DNA of 64,000 nucleotides from Trichobilharzia regenti (GCA_944472135.2 OX235263.1:84724721-84788720); one strand, 5' to 3'. Counted from the first letter of the stretch, positions 59,901 to 61,964 are shown. Translations and numbers: made by a program. Notes: generated by a model from the letters alone, not told the origin.

Positions 59901-61085
59901 GTGCAGACTGAATTCTATCAGTTAAATTTGCAATGTGGCCACCATGCCACTAGGTGGCTCGCCATAGCGGTGTACTGTGAATTATCGATATTACGGTCCT
60001 ACAGGAGGTCAATCGCGAGCCCGACCTCAGGCGGCACTGGGTGACGCGAGTTCGAATCTCAGAAGGGATATGAGTTCCTTCAAGGTTGCACATACGCCAG
60101 CTTGCTGACAGATGACGGTCAACTAGTACCAAGCCTAGGTCTAGTTGGGTTTCCTGTGACCGACTGCCTCCAACCACCATCTAATATCAACAATATCTAG
60201 TGTTTATTAACTAAGTGTTAGTTAGTGTGGGGCTTATTCATAAGAAAGCAGCTAGACATACTGATTATGGCCTGTAGGGTAACACACGTTTAACTTTCAA
60301 ATCAGTATAAGTCATGGATTCTTTTTATTACCATTAGTTCCGTCCGAGTGGATGCAATTATACTTAGATCTCAGTTACCCGGCACCGAGCTATCAGTCAC
60401 ACTTAACATATGAGGACTGACGATACTATTCAGTCGCCTAGGCTGAAGCAGGCATGGGGAGGGATTCGAACCCAGGACCCATTGCTTTGGAAGTTGACTG
60501 CTTAAACCGATGAACCACACCTCGACTGATTTTCGAGCTTGAGCACTGAAGTTCAGTAAGCAGTGGTGGTGTTGGGGGGGGGGGGAGTTATTGACCTCAC
60601 GCCCCTCAAGCTTTTTTTACTCCAGGCTTACTATCAGCCAGTAGACTAGGCGAAGTTTAGGAATGCGTCGGTCGGGAATTGAACCTTAGGCCCTGCGCAC
60701 AGCTGCAGAGCATTCTACTAATGAGCAGCCGATACACCTAATTAGAGAAAATAAATATGGAGAGAGAGAGAGGGGGGAATGGGGCGGAGAAAGTAAACAG
60801 AACAAACAATAACAAGACGAGAAACACTTACCTTAATTGCTGCAAAACCACATGGTACACGTGTATACTTTTCTAAATCATTAACAATTTGTTGACCAAC
60901 TTGTAAATAATATGGATCTTCTGTAGCACGATATAATAAATAGGTGGATTCAATTAACTCTGGTCTAAGTAAATGTTGGCCCCAGTGAACATTAAAATCT
61001 GGTGTAAATGCTTCAGGTAATAATTTATTACGTTTATGTATTAAATATAATAATTCATGTAATGCAACAGCACGTTTTACATCAC
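16652..61085 (-). CDS. EDEM3: EDEM3-like ER degradation-enhancing mannosidase, spliced, 5' partial (whole gene span)
   Basis: Seven minus-strand exons join in phase to about 1000 codons. Known family role: EDEM proteins are GH47 alpha-1,2-mannosidase-like proteins of the ER lumen that trim N-glycans of misfolded glycoproteins and direct them to ERAD. Seen here: the C-terminal GH47 part with the RPE and FTTEAH motifs, a PA domain ([19 protein letters not shown] followed across a splice by [11 protein letters not shown]), then a Ser/Asn-rich tail ending KDEL. GH47 plus PA plus KDEL is the EDEM3 architecture, separating it from EDEM1 and EDEM2. The earlier GH47 exons and the signal peptide must lie right of the window. 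Introns are 2.3 to 18 kb and full of transposons, mostly inserted in both orientations. Odd: low-complexity Ser, Asn and Lys/Glu runs enlarge the region between GH47 and PA. Confidence is high for the identity and lower for the splice into the 20495 exon. Confidence 0.92.
17215..17700 (+). mobile_element. PLE-type noncoding segment with hammerhead
   Basis: 17218-17290 matches the nucleotides before the PLE RT fragment at 7991 (GGATAATAC.AGCTCGTTT). 17320-17520 holds two near copies of AAGAGATGTCCTTTT. 17640-17690 has CTCGGCGCTGAATTATTTTG, similar to 48328-48352 in the 512-bp insertion. A hammerhead lies at 17540-17598. Confidence 0.6.
17540..17598 (+). ncRNA. Hammerhead ribozyme, PLE type
   Basis: Stem I TTAATTTCC (17540-17548) pairs GGAATTAA (17586-17593) with one bulged T. 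Core CTGAAGA at 17549-17555, one extra A, stem II GTTC/GAAC (17557-17560 with 17574-17577), then GAAA (17578-17581) and a minimal self-complementary stem III (ACGT). The C3, G5, A6, G8, A9 and GAAA core bases are all present. Known: PLEs encode hammerheads with very short stem III. Cleavage activity is inferred only; the cleavage-site base would be U rather than the preferred C. Confidence 0.65.
17700..17985. other. No feature recognised
   Basis: Intergenic/decayed sequence downstream of the EDEM3 exon 17093; nothing readable. Confidence 0.4.
17985..18170 (-). repeat. SINE S3 copy (tRNA-like head)
   Basis: Near-identical reverse copy of 8296-8480, including the B box GAGTTCGAGCCC and the tail GGTACAAGTATGG reversed. 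The RTE-A copy at 18201 inserted just behind its head. Confidence 0.75.
18201..19120 (+). mobile_element. RTE-A 5'-truncated copy with 38-bp TSD
   Basis: Flanked by identical 38-bp copies (18163-18200 and 19121-19158, starting GACGCACAATATTTTG). The coding remnant 18292-18939 (RT C-terminus ending RRCIHSL) is open over 215 codons after a small change at about 18330. It is nearly identical to 10199-11120, indicating recent amplification of one subfamily. Confidence 0.92.
19159..19620. other. No feature recognised
   Basis: Decayed sequence; GGTCACAGCC at 19324 and GGCTTCTGTGACC at 19347 form a short inverted pair only. Confidence 0.4.
19620..19840 (+). repeat. SINE S1 copy
   Basis: GGGTGCGTATTACTGAAGAG, GAGACAACTGTCCAGTACTC and GTTCTCCCTAACTGATATTA follow S1 order; HHR core decayed. 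Confidence 0.55.
19925..20495 (-). CDS. EDEM3: EDEM3 exon: low-complexity tail
   Basis: Open minus-strand exon [15 protein letters not shown] to NTLKQIKL, ending TTGAA|gtaagt at 19924 in phase 2, which fits the next exon exactly. The strongest acceptor, ttgcttacag, would start the exon at 20499 in phase 0 and, after the phase-1 donor of the previous exon, would hit a stop within about a dozen codons. Using the AG four bases further on (exon start 20495) restores the frame and reads NLA-E-HEKLPL. A missed small exon with length 2 mod 3 is the alternative. Content is Ser/Glu-rich and Asn-rich, with a clearer block [10 protein letters not shown]. Confidence 0.75.
21055..21116 (+). pseudogene. 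BEL-type gag start, cut by RTE-B insertion
   Basis: Open reading [20 protein letters not shown] up to the insertion point. It rejoins in the same frame with the sequence after 24447 ([20 protein letters not shown]) once the RTE-B and one copy of ATGCTGA are removed. Upstream 20590-21054 may be the 5' noncoding part or LTR; no matching second LTR was found. Confidence 0.65.
21117..24446 (-). mobile_element. RTE-B full-length element
   Basis: About 3.33 kb, minus strand, flanked by ATGCTGA at 21110-21116 and 24447-24453. It has a 5' leader of about 340 nt, one intact ORF and a 3' end with CCTCTAGGAACTAAAGGATA and an (AAT)n tail. The complete structure suggests a young insertion. Confidence 0.9.
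21138..24107 (-). CDS. RTE-B endonuclease/reverse transcriptase, intact 989 aa
   Basis: Single polyprotein for target-primed retrotransposition. Endonuclease (about residues 10-270): [16 protein letters not shown] (Asn), [11 protein letters not shown] (Glu), [28 protein letters not shown] (Asp/Asn) and GSDHYLVQG (Asp/His). RT (about 480-790): [31 protein letters not shown] (motif A), [16 protein letters not shown] (motif B), [11 protein letters not shown] (FADD, motif C). C-terminus: [11 protein letters not shown] and [17 protein letters not shown]. All catalytic motifs are present and there are no stops, so it may be active. RTE clade is assigned from architecture; the exact named schistosome family is not claimed. 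Start ATG chosen as the first before the endonuclease; 5' leader upstream has no longer ORF. Confidence 0.95.
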   Translation of the reverse strand: MLNLLAPKEKVCVGTWNVRTMYETGKAAQIANEMKRYGIQVLGICESRWNGSGLTKLSTGESVIYSGHPEDNHTHTEGVAIMMSPTATKALIQWEAISSRIMTARFNSKGRKVSIIQCYAPTNNADLEKKEEFYRQLQATMDNTPAGDMKILMGDMNAKLGPDNTGRELIMGREALGEMNENGELFADFCAFNELVIGGSVYKHKDIHKATWVSPDGQTKNQIDFISISRKWRRSLLDTKARRGADVGSDHYLVQGTIQIKLKAFRESGAADRPQAKFNTQKLKDQATKDIFIASIKDKAETQINTSEEVGVEKHWNNLKTVWSQTCIEILGRKKRQDKQWLTTDTWKLIEERRTVKQKIIQCTDEQQKQELNASYNTLNKRVKKSAREDKRKYYETMANEAEQAAGKGDLATLYQTTRNLSGKRSTQIKPIKDDNGKSITKEVEQRKHWVEHFKRLLNRPPPTTRPAIPTTEAELPVNTDPPTKSEVLNAIKMLKTGKTPGPDGIPAEALKIDPETTADLMTPLLEKVWKEGKVPEDWKNSYLFKLPKKGDLSQCKNWRGIMLLSIPSKILSRIILERIKQALDEKLRPEQAGFRRNKSCIDQIATLRIIIEQSLEWQSPLYLNFIDFEKAFDSVDREVIWKLLRYYGVPSTIIHLIQQLYDNAACQVIHNGKLTEAFEVRTGVRQGCLLSPMIFLIAIDWIMRQTTATNEGTGIKWTDTKDLEDLDFADDICLISHKLEDMQVKSNKLAEEASKIGLHVNIDKTEMMKIPCQHQQQQQTTISINGKNLKETTSFTYLGSIVSTTGGTDEDIKARIGKARQAFITLKSVWRSTALSIKNKIRIFNSNVKSVLLYGSETWRVIKSISNKLQTFINNCLRSILKIRWPEKISNRDLWERTNQEPIVKQIGRKKWRWIGHTLRKPSSDITRQALEWNPKGRRRVGRPRVTWRRSCEEEMKACGQTWSRVKKLSENRSQWRCAAEALCSSRN
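24447..26336 (+). pseudogene. BEL/Pao-type gag, degraded
   Basis: 24455-24913 contains [19 protein letters not shown] and [19 protein letters not shown], the DUF1759-type gag region of BEL/Pao elements, then [20 protein letters not shown] stop at 24911 and frame changes follow. 24993-25544 and 25671-25997 continue as acidic Ser-rich open stretches without recognisable zinc knuckle or protease; 26019-26336 is Cys-rich. No RT or integrase is seen, so the element is internally deleted or truncated. Alternative: a host-derived gag-like gene, less likely because of the stops. Confidence 0.75.
26340..27180. other. No gene; possible BEL 3' noncoding
   Basis: 26440-26640 has a TATAAATATC box and a TGTTAGACAGACAC start reminiscent of an LTR, but no matching partner LTR was found upstream of 21055. 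Confidence 0.35.
27185..27500 (-). mobile_element. RTE-B 3' fragment, decayed
   Basis: ATTATTATTAG tail followed (minus strand) by the GGAACC, CTTCAGTG and GGTGATCATGAAGACAGC order of the RTE-B end. Confidence 0.55.
27600..27855 (-). repeat. SINE S4, tRNA-Gly-like head
   Basis: Minus strand from 27850: TAGTTTAGTGGTAGGAGAAT (A box) and GAGGTTCGATTCC (B box), then TACTCTTTAACTTCG, GCCAATAGTAAAGC and the tail with GAAGTTCTATGCTCGACTCG. Confidence 0.7.
28025..28215 (+). repeat. SINE S2 (Sm-alpha-like) with hammerhead
   Basis: TATAGTGGATAACGCTTTGG (A box), GGGTTCGAGCCTCGG (B box), then the hammerhead region TATCCGG-CTGGCAA-GTCCCAAATAAGAC-GAAA-CGCGC and CCTGAATTCCACTGC. Core has changes at two conserved positions, so probably inactive. 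Confidence 0.75.
28215..28760. other. No gene recognised
   Basis: AT-rich intronic sequence of EDEM3. Contains a chance acceptor-donor pair at 28403-28431 (minus) that would carry an in-frame stop. Confidence 0.4.
28780..29040 (-). repeat. SINE S1 copy
   Basis: Minus strand: TAACCTGAAGACTTCAGGATC region, GCGCGCTGCTGGAGAGTCC, CCAGGAAGAAACAGCTGTC. HHR core changed to TGGAGA-type. Confidence 0.6.
29053..29428 (+). repeat. Gypsy 5' LTR with 53-bp tandem duplication
   Basis: 376 bp, TGATAGGATCC to GTTATAACA. Units 29062-29114 and 29115-29167 are tandem near copies; the 3' LTR has one. TATAAATA at 29242-29249 is the likely promoter TATA box. Confidence 0.9.
29568..30500 (+). CDS. Gypsy gag with two zinc knuckles, 310 aa
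   Basis: Starts ATGTCTATCTCTCTGGACG. It carries a capsid-like retrotransposon gag region ([53 protein letters not shown]) and at the end two knuckles: [13 protein letters not shown] (C-x2-C-x3-H-x4-C) and [14 protein letters not shown] (C-x2-C-x4-H-x4-C). Gag packages element RNA. The ORF is intact, unlike pol. Pol begins in the -1 frame at its stop (30497), consistent with a -1 frameshift arrangement. Confidence 0.92.
   Translation: MSISLDDLKSILQQQQVQNEAAQLKLIEALTQKLSIQVPSTSHSDKYESISNSISEFNYDPISGLVFDAWFNRYEDVFRIECYMFDDAAKVRLLLRKLGTVEHNRYVNFILPKNPRELSFDETVTVLSQIFGEQSSMFNIRYQWFQLTKMPSDDYVTYAGKVNKECERFKPHEMTSDQFKCLIFICGLKNPEDTDIRTRLLSLVEQDPKMTLQMVTAECLRLINLKHDTAMVECKRQSSECGSINTVKSPPITVKHTARQSQNSAKPPSVCWHCGSWHFVKFCPFKKHKCRNCHRFGHKEGYCPPQKNLR
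30497..31020 (+). pseudogene. Gypsy protease and start of RT, frameshifted
   Basis: [20 protein letters not shown] holds the aspartic protease active site DTAS. A frameshift near 30690 moves the continuation to the next frame: [20 protein letters not shown], then [11 protein letters not shown], the end of the protease. Then [12 protein letters not shown] matches the pre-RT segment. Confidence 0.85.
31020..31704 (+). pseudogene. Gypsy integrase C-terminal part after pol deletion
   Basis: From [20 protein letters not shown] to the end: the last catalytic core block of integrase, then the C-terminal region with the HTNHIRDAS chromatin-binding-like end and [13 protein letters not shown]. Open to 31704 and ending in the polypurine tract. 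The HHCC zinc finger and the D,D catalytic residues are absent. Confidence 0.88.
31702..32024 (+). repeat. Gypsy 3' LTR
   Basis: 323 bp, TGATAGGATCC to GTTATAACA, otherwise nearly identical to the 5' LTR. TATAAATA at 31839-31846. Confidence 0.92.
32025..32640. other. No gene recognised
   Basis: AT-rich intronic sequence; CCACCACCACCACC at 32310. Confidence 0.4.
32640..32830 (-). repeat. GC-richer interspersed segment
   Basis: Minus strand GGGTGGGGGTGGATGACC, CACGACCACCTCCTTCAG and GCGCATCTCGTGGCACTC stand out in composition from the surroundings. I recall similar strings as dispersed in schistosome genomes, but cannot verify. Confidence 0.35.
32830..34250. other. No gene recognised
   Basis: Intronic. 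At 33812-33866 GAATTCAG-CCGAAGA-GTCT...AGGAC-GAAA-CATG is a hammerhead-like string with the conserved U of the core lost. Confidence 0.35.
34250..35045 (+). mobile_element. RTE-B 3' fragment, decayed
   Basis: CACAAACAAGACTTCAGGTTAAC, ACTTATCTAGGAAGCATTG, GGAAAGGCAAGATACGCC-like and GGAGAGGTTCTGCTGTTGAA then CCACTCAGAATCCAAGGGGAAC with AATAAT: RTE-B order through its 3' end. Confidence 0.75.
35046..35960 (+). pseudogene. Penelope-like element fragment and 3' UTR
   Basis: [33 protein letters not shown] and SIYRK are the PLE RT thumb region; then [29 protein letters not shown], the PLE C-terminus after GIY-YIG. The GIY-YIG core between is missing. 35455-35915 is similar to 1990-2460. Confidence 0.75.
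35960..36200 (+). mobile_element. RTE-B 3' end fragment
   Basis: TTCGAGTGGAAGCCGGGTGG, then TGCAGATGTGCTGTTGAAG and GGAACTCAGTGGAATAGTAATAA: the RTE-B end. Confidence 0.6.
36530..36615 (+). mobile_element. RTE-A 3' end fragment
   Basis: GTGTGGCGACTCAAACCGCTGC, GTGCAAATTTCTATGTTGAG and CCAGACAGACAG match the RTE-A terminus. Confidence 0.7.
36655..37560 (+). pseudogene. Penelope-like element RT C-terminus and GIY-YIG
   Basis: Frame reads [31 protein letters not shown], a stop, [40 protein letters not shown], then after a frame change [20 protein letters not shown] with [20 protein letters not shown] and [12 protein letters not shown]: the GIY-YIG nuclease with its catalytic Arg. The best-preserved PLE 3' half here, with at least one stop and two frame changes. 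Confidence 0.85.
37560..38110 (+). mobile_element. PLE 3' noncoding end
   Basis: AT-rich region ending with the segment ATTGGATTGTACAGC..TGTGAATGAA...CTCTTCGCTGAACGTCTTC, which recurs at 55118-55195 (same strand, also after a PLE) and at 62805-62870. Confidence 0.6.
38110..38335 (-). repeat. SINE S4 copy
   Basis: Minus strand: CGGTGTTTCGGTGGTAATCT head, GGTTTCAATCCC B box, TAGCAATCTTACCCTG middle and CATTAGGAACGCG tail near GGGACATAGGGCTTCAA. Confidence 0.6.
38630..38770 (+). repeat. SINE S4-like 3' part
   Basis: GTGAGGCTAACTAGCGACCC, ACTGAAACTTCGAAATTCA and TGTTCCACTCGTAGTG match the S4 middle and tail. Confidence 0.5.
38859..39096 (-). CDS. EDEM3: EDEM3 exon: second part of PA domain
   Basis: 238 nt, phase 0 to 1. 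Acceptor ttattag at 39098-39097; donor GCTG|gtaagt at 38858. Begins [20 protein letters not shown], the continuation of the PA signature from the previous exon, then [17 protein letters not shown]. Ends in NLA with one extra base. The following intron is about 18.4 kb and holds a Gypsy, a BEL and an intact RTE element. Confidence 0.92.
39180..39700 (+). mobile_element. RTE-A fragment, decayed
   Basis: TCTCAGCACGGATACG to the end AAACAGACAGACA: RT C-terminus ([15 protein letters not shown]) with a deletion and the 3' end. Lies within an EDEM3 intron. Confidence 0.75.
39890..40085 (+). repeat. SINE S1, well preserved, hammerhead-like
   Basis: ATGGCTTAATGGTATACG (A box) and GGGTTCAAACCCCGG (B box), then the hammerhead region at 39974-40019: stem I GTACTG/CAGTAC perfect, core ATGAAGA (first C is A), stem II GTCC/CGAC, GAAG instead of GAAA. 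Tail TTCTTTGACTAATGTCAGCT. Confidence 0.75.
40085..40460 (+). mobile_element. RTE-B 3' fragment, decayed
   Basis: CAAATATGCAGAAAGAAATGG, GACTGGGAAACGACGAGTTG, CTTTATGTTCCACTCGGAAC and AATAATAATAATAAT: the RTE-B terminus. Confidence 0.7.
40460..41150. other. tRNA-Gly-like SINE head and decayed sequence
   Basis: 40712-40782 has CGGTGGTTCAGTGGGAGAAT (A box, tRNA-Gly-like) and CGGTCGATTCACCG; the anticodon arm does not fold, so it is a SINE head rather than a tRNA gene. Confidence 0.45.
41150..42373. other. EDEM3 intron, no gene recognised
   Basis: A minus-strand open stretch at 41272-41715 of 147 codons shows no family I recognise (reads [38 protein letters not shown]). It may be a decayed LINE or PLE N-terminal region. 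41755-41845 has a weak hammerhead-like CTGAGGA string. Confidence 0.3.
42374..42828 (-). CDS. EDEM3: EDEM3 exon: first part of PA domain
   Basis: 455 nt, phase 1 to 0. Acceptor cttttag at 42830-42829; donor GCACAA|gtaagt at 42373. It starts with [20 protein letters not shown], includes [16 protein letters not shown], a Gln/Ser-rich stretch, PIDACKPI, and ends with [24 protein letters not shown]. The [10 protein letters not shown] segment is the PA-domain signature, a lid or protein-interaction module found in EDEM3. Confidence 0.92.
43030..43365 (-). mobile_element. RTE-B 3' end fragment
   Basis: Minus strand reads [16 protein letters not shown] with the HFEDDMEE area, and [13 protein letters not shown]; ends near a GTTCCCTTGGGTTCCAAGTG terminus. 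Confidence 0.75.
43560..43870 (-). repeat. SINE S1 copy, hammerhead-like
   Basis: Minus strand TTACTGATACAGAGTCC, CCTGGACGAAACTCCTC and the B-box-like GAGTTCAATCC. Stem II and GAAA kept; core G and A changed. Confidence 0.6.
43900..44660 (-). mobile_element. RTE-B fragment, decayed
   Basis: Minus strand: [20 protein letters not shown] and [20 protein letters not shown], then KTSRDGDVKA region and [13 protein letters not shown] remnants to 44650 (VRTGVRQDC region). C-terminal half of RTE-B. Confidence 0.75.
45062..45146 (-). CDS. EDEM3: EDEM3 exon: short linker before PA domain
   Basis: 85 nt, phase 0 to 1. Acceptor tattaag at 45148-45147, donor AGTG|gtaagt at 45061. Encodes [20 protein letters not shown] and TNRKYSFS. 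It corresponds to the region in EDEM3 between the GH47 domain and the PA region. The short length and exact phase fit with both neighbours are the main evidence. Confidence 0.85.
45247..46328 (+). mobile_element. RTE-B 5'-truncated copy with TSD
   Basis: Flanked by AATTTAAGC at 45238-45246 and 46329-46337. It starts in [15 protein letters not shown] (TGTCAAGTGATCCACAAC), covers GVRQGC and LEDLDF in shifting frames, and the C-terminus, and ends GGAACCCAAGGGAACAAC. It lies about 100 bp upstream of an EDEM3 exon, antisense to the gene. Confidence 0.85.
46435..47360 (+). mobile_element. RTE-B fragment, decayed
   Basis: AAAAGATCTGGATTTCACAG, GACAAGACTCCAAGTGAACG, then [20 protein letters not shown] and GAACCCAAGAGAATAATAAT: second half of RTE-B. 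Confidence 0.75.
47876..48387 (-). mobile_element. 512-bp noncoding insertion with hammerhead (retrozyme-like or PLE UTR)
   Basis: Bounded by AGGGATT at 47869-47875 and 48388-48394, exactly interrupting RTE-A. No coding sequence. Carries a hammerhead fold on the minus strand at 47975-47931 and, on plus, GACTCGGCGCTCAAATTATT, related to 17652-17672. It may be a PLE 3' piece or a small non-autonomous element. Confidence 0.75.
47931..47975 (-). ncRNA. Hammerhead ribozyme fold, PLE type
   Basis: Minus strand: stem I TCTG/CAGA, core CTGAAGA plus an extra A, stem II GCTGTG/CACGGC (6 bp), then AAAA where GAAA is expected, and the minimal ACGT stem III. The G12 change should abolish or reduce activity. 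Confidence 0.6.
48890..49540 (+). pseudogene. Penelope-like element GIY-YIG and C-terminus
   Basis: [20 protein letters not shown] is the GIY-YIG core (about 49139-49198); then [40 protein letters not shown], the PLE C-terminal block with the catalytic Glu region. Upstream [12 protein letters not shown] is remnant. A (CT)n run lies at 49114-49131. Confidence 0.75.
49743..49784 (+). ncRNA. Hammerhead fold downstream of PLE ORF
   Basis: Core TTGATAA (C3 and G8 changed), an extra A, then perfect 6-bp stem II GCTATT (49751-49756) / AATAGC (49773-49778), GAAA (49779-49782), CGT. It lies about 200 nt beyond the PLE reading frame, the position reported for PLE hammerheads. Confidence 0.6.
49800..50230. 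other. No gene recognised
   Basis: AT-rich sequence with CA runs at 50110. Confidence 0.4.
50235..51725 (-). mobile_element. RTE-A fragment (minus), interrupted by a second RTE-A
   Basis: Minus strand from [16 protein letters not shown] (51700) through [20 protein letters not shown] to the 3' end GTCGAAAACTGACAGGCAG at 50235. Carries several indels. The motif C YADD is retained. Interrupted at 50738-51000. Confidence 0.85.
50738..51000 (+). mobile_element. Short RTE-A insertion inside RTE-A, 9-bp TSD
   Basis: 263 bp of RTE-A 3' end (GGAAACAATTGGTGACATGG to ACAGACAGACAG) flanked by AACCATCTT at 50729-50737 and 51001-51009; removing it restores the minus-strand RTE-A order. Tail expanded to GACAGACAGAGACAGACAG. 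Confidence 0.88.
51725..52285. other. No gene; SINE S1 remnants
   Basis: 51770-51800 and 51870-51890 have GACTCTTCATCAGTACACAC and CTGATGAAGAGTCC, S1 hammerhead pieces facing each other around a GGTGGTGGTGGTGATGG stretch. Confidence 0.4.
52285..53345 (+). mobile_element. Two RTE-A 3' fragments in tandem
   Basis: 52290-53010 runs from [15 protein letters not shown] to a terminus-like GAATGTCCCAATTTGAAACC; 53030-53345 repeats the end from GCCAAGAACCAATGACTGG to GACACTCAGTCAGATG. Both decayed. Confidence 0.7.
53076..53129. repeat. (TA)n microsatellite
   Basis: 54 bp of TA, embedded in RTE-A where other copies read GGTGACATGGC; here GGTGATA(TA)nTGGC. Confidence 0.95.
53473..53554. repeat. (GTGA)n microsatellite
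   Basis: About 20 perfect GTGA units. Confidence 0.95.
53893..53932. repeat. (AC)n(AG)n microsatellite
   Basis: Compound dinucleotide run CACACA then GAGAGA. Confidence 0.9.
54075..55195 (+). mobile_element. Penelope-like element fragment with inverted end copies
   Basis: 54240-54840 holds decayed GIY-YIG coding ([59 protein letters not shown]). The 3' end segment 55118-55195 (ATGCGATTGTGCAGG to CTTCGCTGAACGCC) has a reversed counterpart at 54145-54075. Confidence 0.75.
55240..56100 (-). mobile_element. RTE-B fragment
   Basis: Minus strand: [37 protein letters not shown], then [20 protein letters not shown] and [11 protein letters not shown]. Ends 3' with the CCCTATGTTCCTCTAGG and (AAT)n tail at 55255-55275. 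Several frame changes, but closer to the intact copy than most fragments. Confidence 0.85.
56100..57130. other. No gene; tRNA-like SINE remnants (S6)
   Basis: 56880-56915 has GGATTCGAGCCCGAGATCC in the same arrangement as 60455-60480 (GGATTCGAACCCAGGACCC), each with CTATTT/CTATTCAGT upstream. Decayed. Confidence 0.4.
57180..57470 (-). repeat. SINE S1 copy with intact hammerhead core
   Basis: Minus strand S1 with A-box-like TGGCTGAATAATAATATG and the B box GTGTTCGAACCC. The hammerhead region at 57284-57234 has the full CTGAAGA and GAAA core. Confidence 0.7.
57234..57284 (-). ncRNA. Hammerhead ribozyme fold in SINE S1
   Basis: Minus strand: core CTGAAGA (57275-57269), stem II ATTCC/AGGAC with one basal mismatch, GAAA (57253-57250), palindromic stem III (CAGCTATC), and stem I formed by GGGTATTT with AGTATTCC including wobble pairs. 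Unlike other S1 copies, the first core base is C as in active hammerheads. Confidence 0.55.
57540..58499 (-). CDS. EDEM3: EDEM3 exon: end of GH47 domain plus low-complexity linker
   Basis: 960 nt, phase 0 to 0. Acceptor tttag at 58501-58500; donor ATG|gtaagc at 57539. It begins [20 protein letters not shown], followed by KYLYLLF, the conserved last helix of GH47, then [12 protein letters not shown], where the Thr is the calcium-binding residue position of the family. After that comes a Schistosoma-style insert of Ser runs, then Lys/Glu/Asn-rich sequence with potential N-glycosylation sites such as NISQNAS, then a conserved block ([20 protein letters not shown]). Long single exon; no stop or frameshift. 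Confidence 0.93.
58560..58760. repeat. Inverted pair of SINE S2 hammerhead segments
   Basis: Minus copy 58612-58567: CCAG-ATGGCGA-GTCTC..GGGAC-GAAA-TACTCATC-CTTGGAT. Plus copy 58698-58746: TGGATGAGTCCC...GATGAAATGCGCATC-CTGGAAT. A G9 run at 58608 lies between. Confidence 0.65.
59060..59415 (+). mobile_element. RTE-B 3' fragment, decayed
   Basis: AGATCATGCAAAAAGGAGG, TCAAGGACCGAGTGAAATTG, ACTATGTTCCATTAGGAACC then (AATAAT)n: RTE-B end. Preceded by a remnant of the WIGHTLRK region. Confidence 0.7.
59550..59795 (+). repeat. SINE S3/S4 with tRNA-like head and RTE-like tail
   Basis: GTCCGTGGTATAGCGGTTAG (A box) and GGGGTTCGATCCCCGG (B box) with CTCGCCGACCATGCACATGG as in 8296; then TGAGGCTAGCAACCCCATAA and the tail CCCTATGTTCCACTGGGGAA, near the RTE-B end. 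The anticodon stem pairs at only two of five positions, so not a tRNA gene. Confidence 0.75.
59930..60195 (+). repeat. SINE-like repeat S5
   Basis: GCCATAGCGGTGTACTGTG, GCGAGTTCGAATCTCAGAAG (B box), then TTCCTTCAAGGTTGCA. Reverse counterpart at 5700-6130. Confidence 0.5.
60390..60530 (-). repeat. SINE-like repeat S6
   Basis: Minus strand B box GGGTTCGAATCCC and A-box-like TGGTTCATCGGTTTAAGC. Confidence 0.5.
60540..60745 (-). repeat. SINE S4 copy
   Basis: Minus strand head TAGTAGAATGCTCTGC, AAGGTTCAATTCCC B box, TACTGGCTGATAGTAAGC, GAGGCGTGAGGTCAATAAC. Confidence 0.6.
60832..61085 (-). CDS. EDEM3: EDEM3 exon: GH47 segment with catalytic RPE motif
   Basis: Translates from [20 protein letters not shown] to CGFAAIK, 254 nt, entering in phase 1 and leaving in phase 0. 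The acceptor reads ttcttacag (AG at 61087-61086) and the donor is AAG|gtaagt at 60831. It holds [20 protein letters not shown]; the Glu of RPE matches the catalytic glutamate position of GH47 enzymes (family knowledge). This is the first exon recognisable in the window; upstream exons should lie further right. Confidence 0.93.
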
Positions 61086-61169
61086 CTGTAAGAACCTTTT
61101 TAAAAAGATGAGATAGATTAATATATGAGCATATTTTAGTACGGATTTAATTACTTTTGAGTTAGATTA

Positions 61170-61490
61170 AAAGCTGAAATGAATTACTGAAAACCATTGG
61201 GGAGCATTTGACACCTGTTTCACCCTAGTTGGAGACTACTTTTCAGCAGTGAGGTTCACCACCACTAAGTCGAGTGTATCGAGGATAGTTGACCAGGGCT
61301 TTACTTATACACATGACAGAATGGAAGAAGTTAGAATTCATAGGCCGTTCATTGGATTCAACCTCGGTGACTAAAGGTTCTAGGTTCAATCCTGAAGTGT
61401 GGGCGATTACAGGGTGCGTTATGCTGAAGAGCCTCGGTAATCAAATACTGGTTTTCAATAATTCTCTATTAATTATTGAATTGAATTTTT
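61170..61490 (+). repeat. SINE S1 remnants, two facing
   Basis: Left part (minus) CTGAAAAGTAGTCTCCAACT, right part (plus) TAGGTTCAATCCTGAAG, GCTGAAGAGCC and CAATAATTCTCTATTAATTA. Decayed. Confidence 0.5.
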
Positions 61491-61620
61491 GATTTTCCCG
61501 TCGATTGATTAGACCGAAGTGCTCGGTCTCAGGTTGACATGTCGGCTTCTTGTGCAGATGCTTCGACGATGTCTGGGTATTTAATTAGTATACAATTGGT
61601 GGATGGTGGCTAGCAGTGGA

Positions 61621-61665
61621 ATCCAGGATGCGCATTTCGTCCTATTTGGGACTCGTCATATGGAT
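61621..61665 (-). ncRNA. Hammerhead ribozyme fold in SINE S2, reverse copy
   Basis: Same fold on the minus strand; stem I is ATCCA with one pair lost, core ATGACGA, stem II and GAAA intact. Confidence 0.7.
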
Positions 61666-61873
61666 GTACCTGCATTTCTCAGTGAGTGATGGTGTTCCCA
61701 CTGAGGCTCGAACCCAGTGCCCATAGTTTCAAACGCCAAAGCGTTATCCACTAGACCACTTGGGCCACGAGAGCCACCTCTTGTCTAGTGGATAACGCTT
61801 TGGCGCCTGAAACTATGGGCATTGGGTTCGAGCCTCAGTGGGAACACCATCACTCACTGAGAAATGCAGGTAC

Positions 61874-61918
61874 ATCCAGATGACGAGTCCCAAATAGGAC
61901 GAAATGCGCATCCTGGAT
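61874..61918 (+). ncRNA. Hammerhead ribozyme fold in SINE S2
   Basis: Stem I ATCCAG/CTGGAT perfect; core ATGACGA (first C is A); stem II GTCC/GGAC perfect; GAAA; stem III ATG/CAT with cleavage position UC at 61911-61912. Matches the Sm-alpha hammerhead layout. The C3 change should reduce activity. Confidence 0.75.
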
Positions 61919-61964
61919 TCCAGTGCTAGCCACCGTCCACCAATTGTATACTAATTCTCTATTA

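Larger units (their letters stand above)
61584..61955. repeat. Head-to-head SINE S2 inverted repeat, 173-bp arms
   Basis: Arms 61584-61756 and 61783-61955 are reverse complements with few mismatches, spacer 26 bp. Each has A box (TAGTGGATAACGC), B box (GGGTTCGAGCCTCAG) and hammerhead. Located in the EDEM3 intron upstream of the 61085 exon. Confidence 0.92.
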
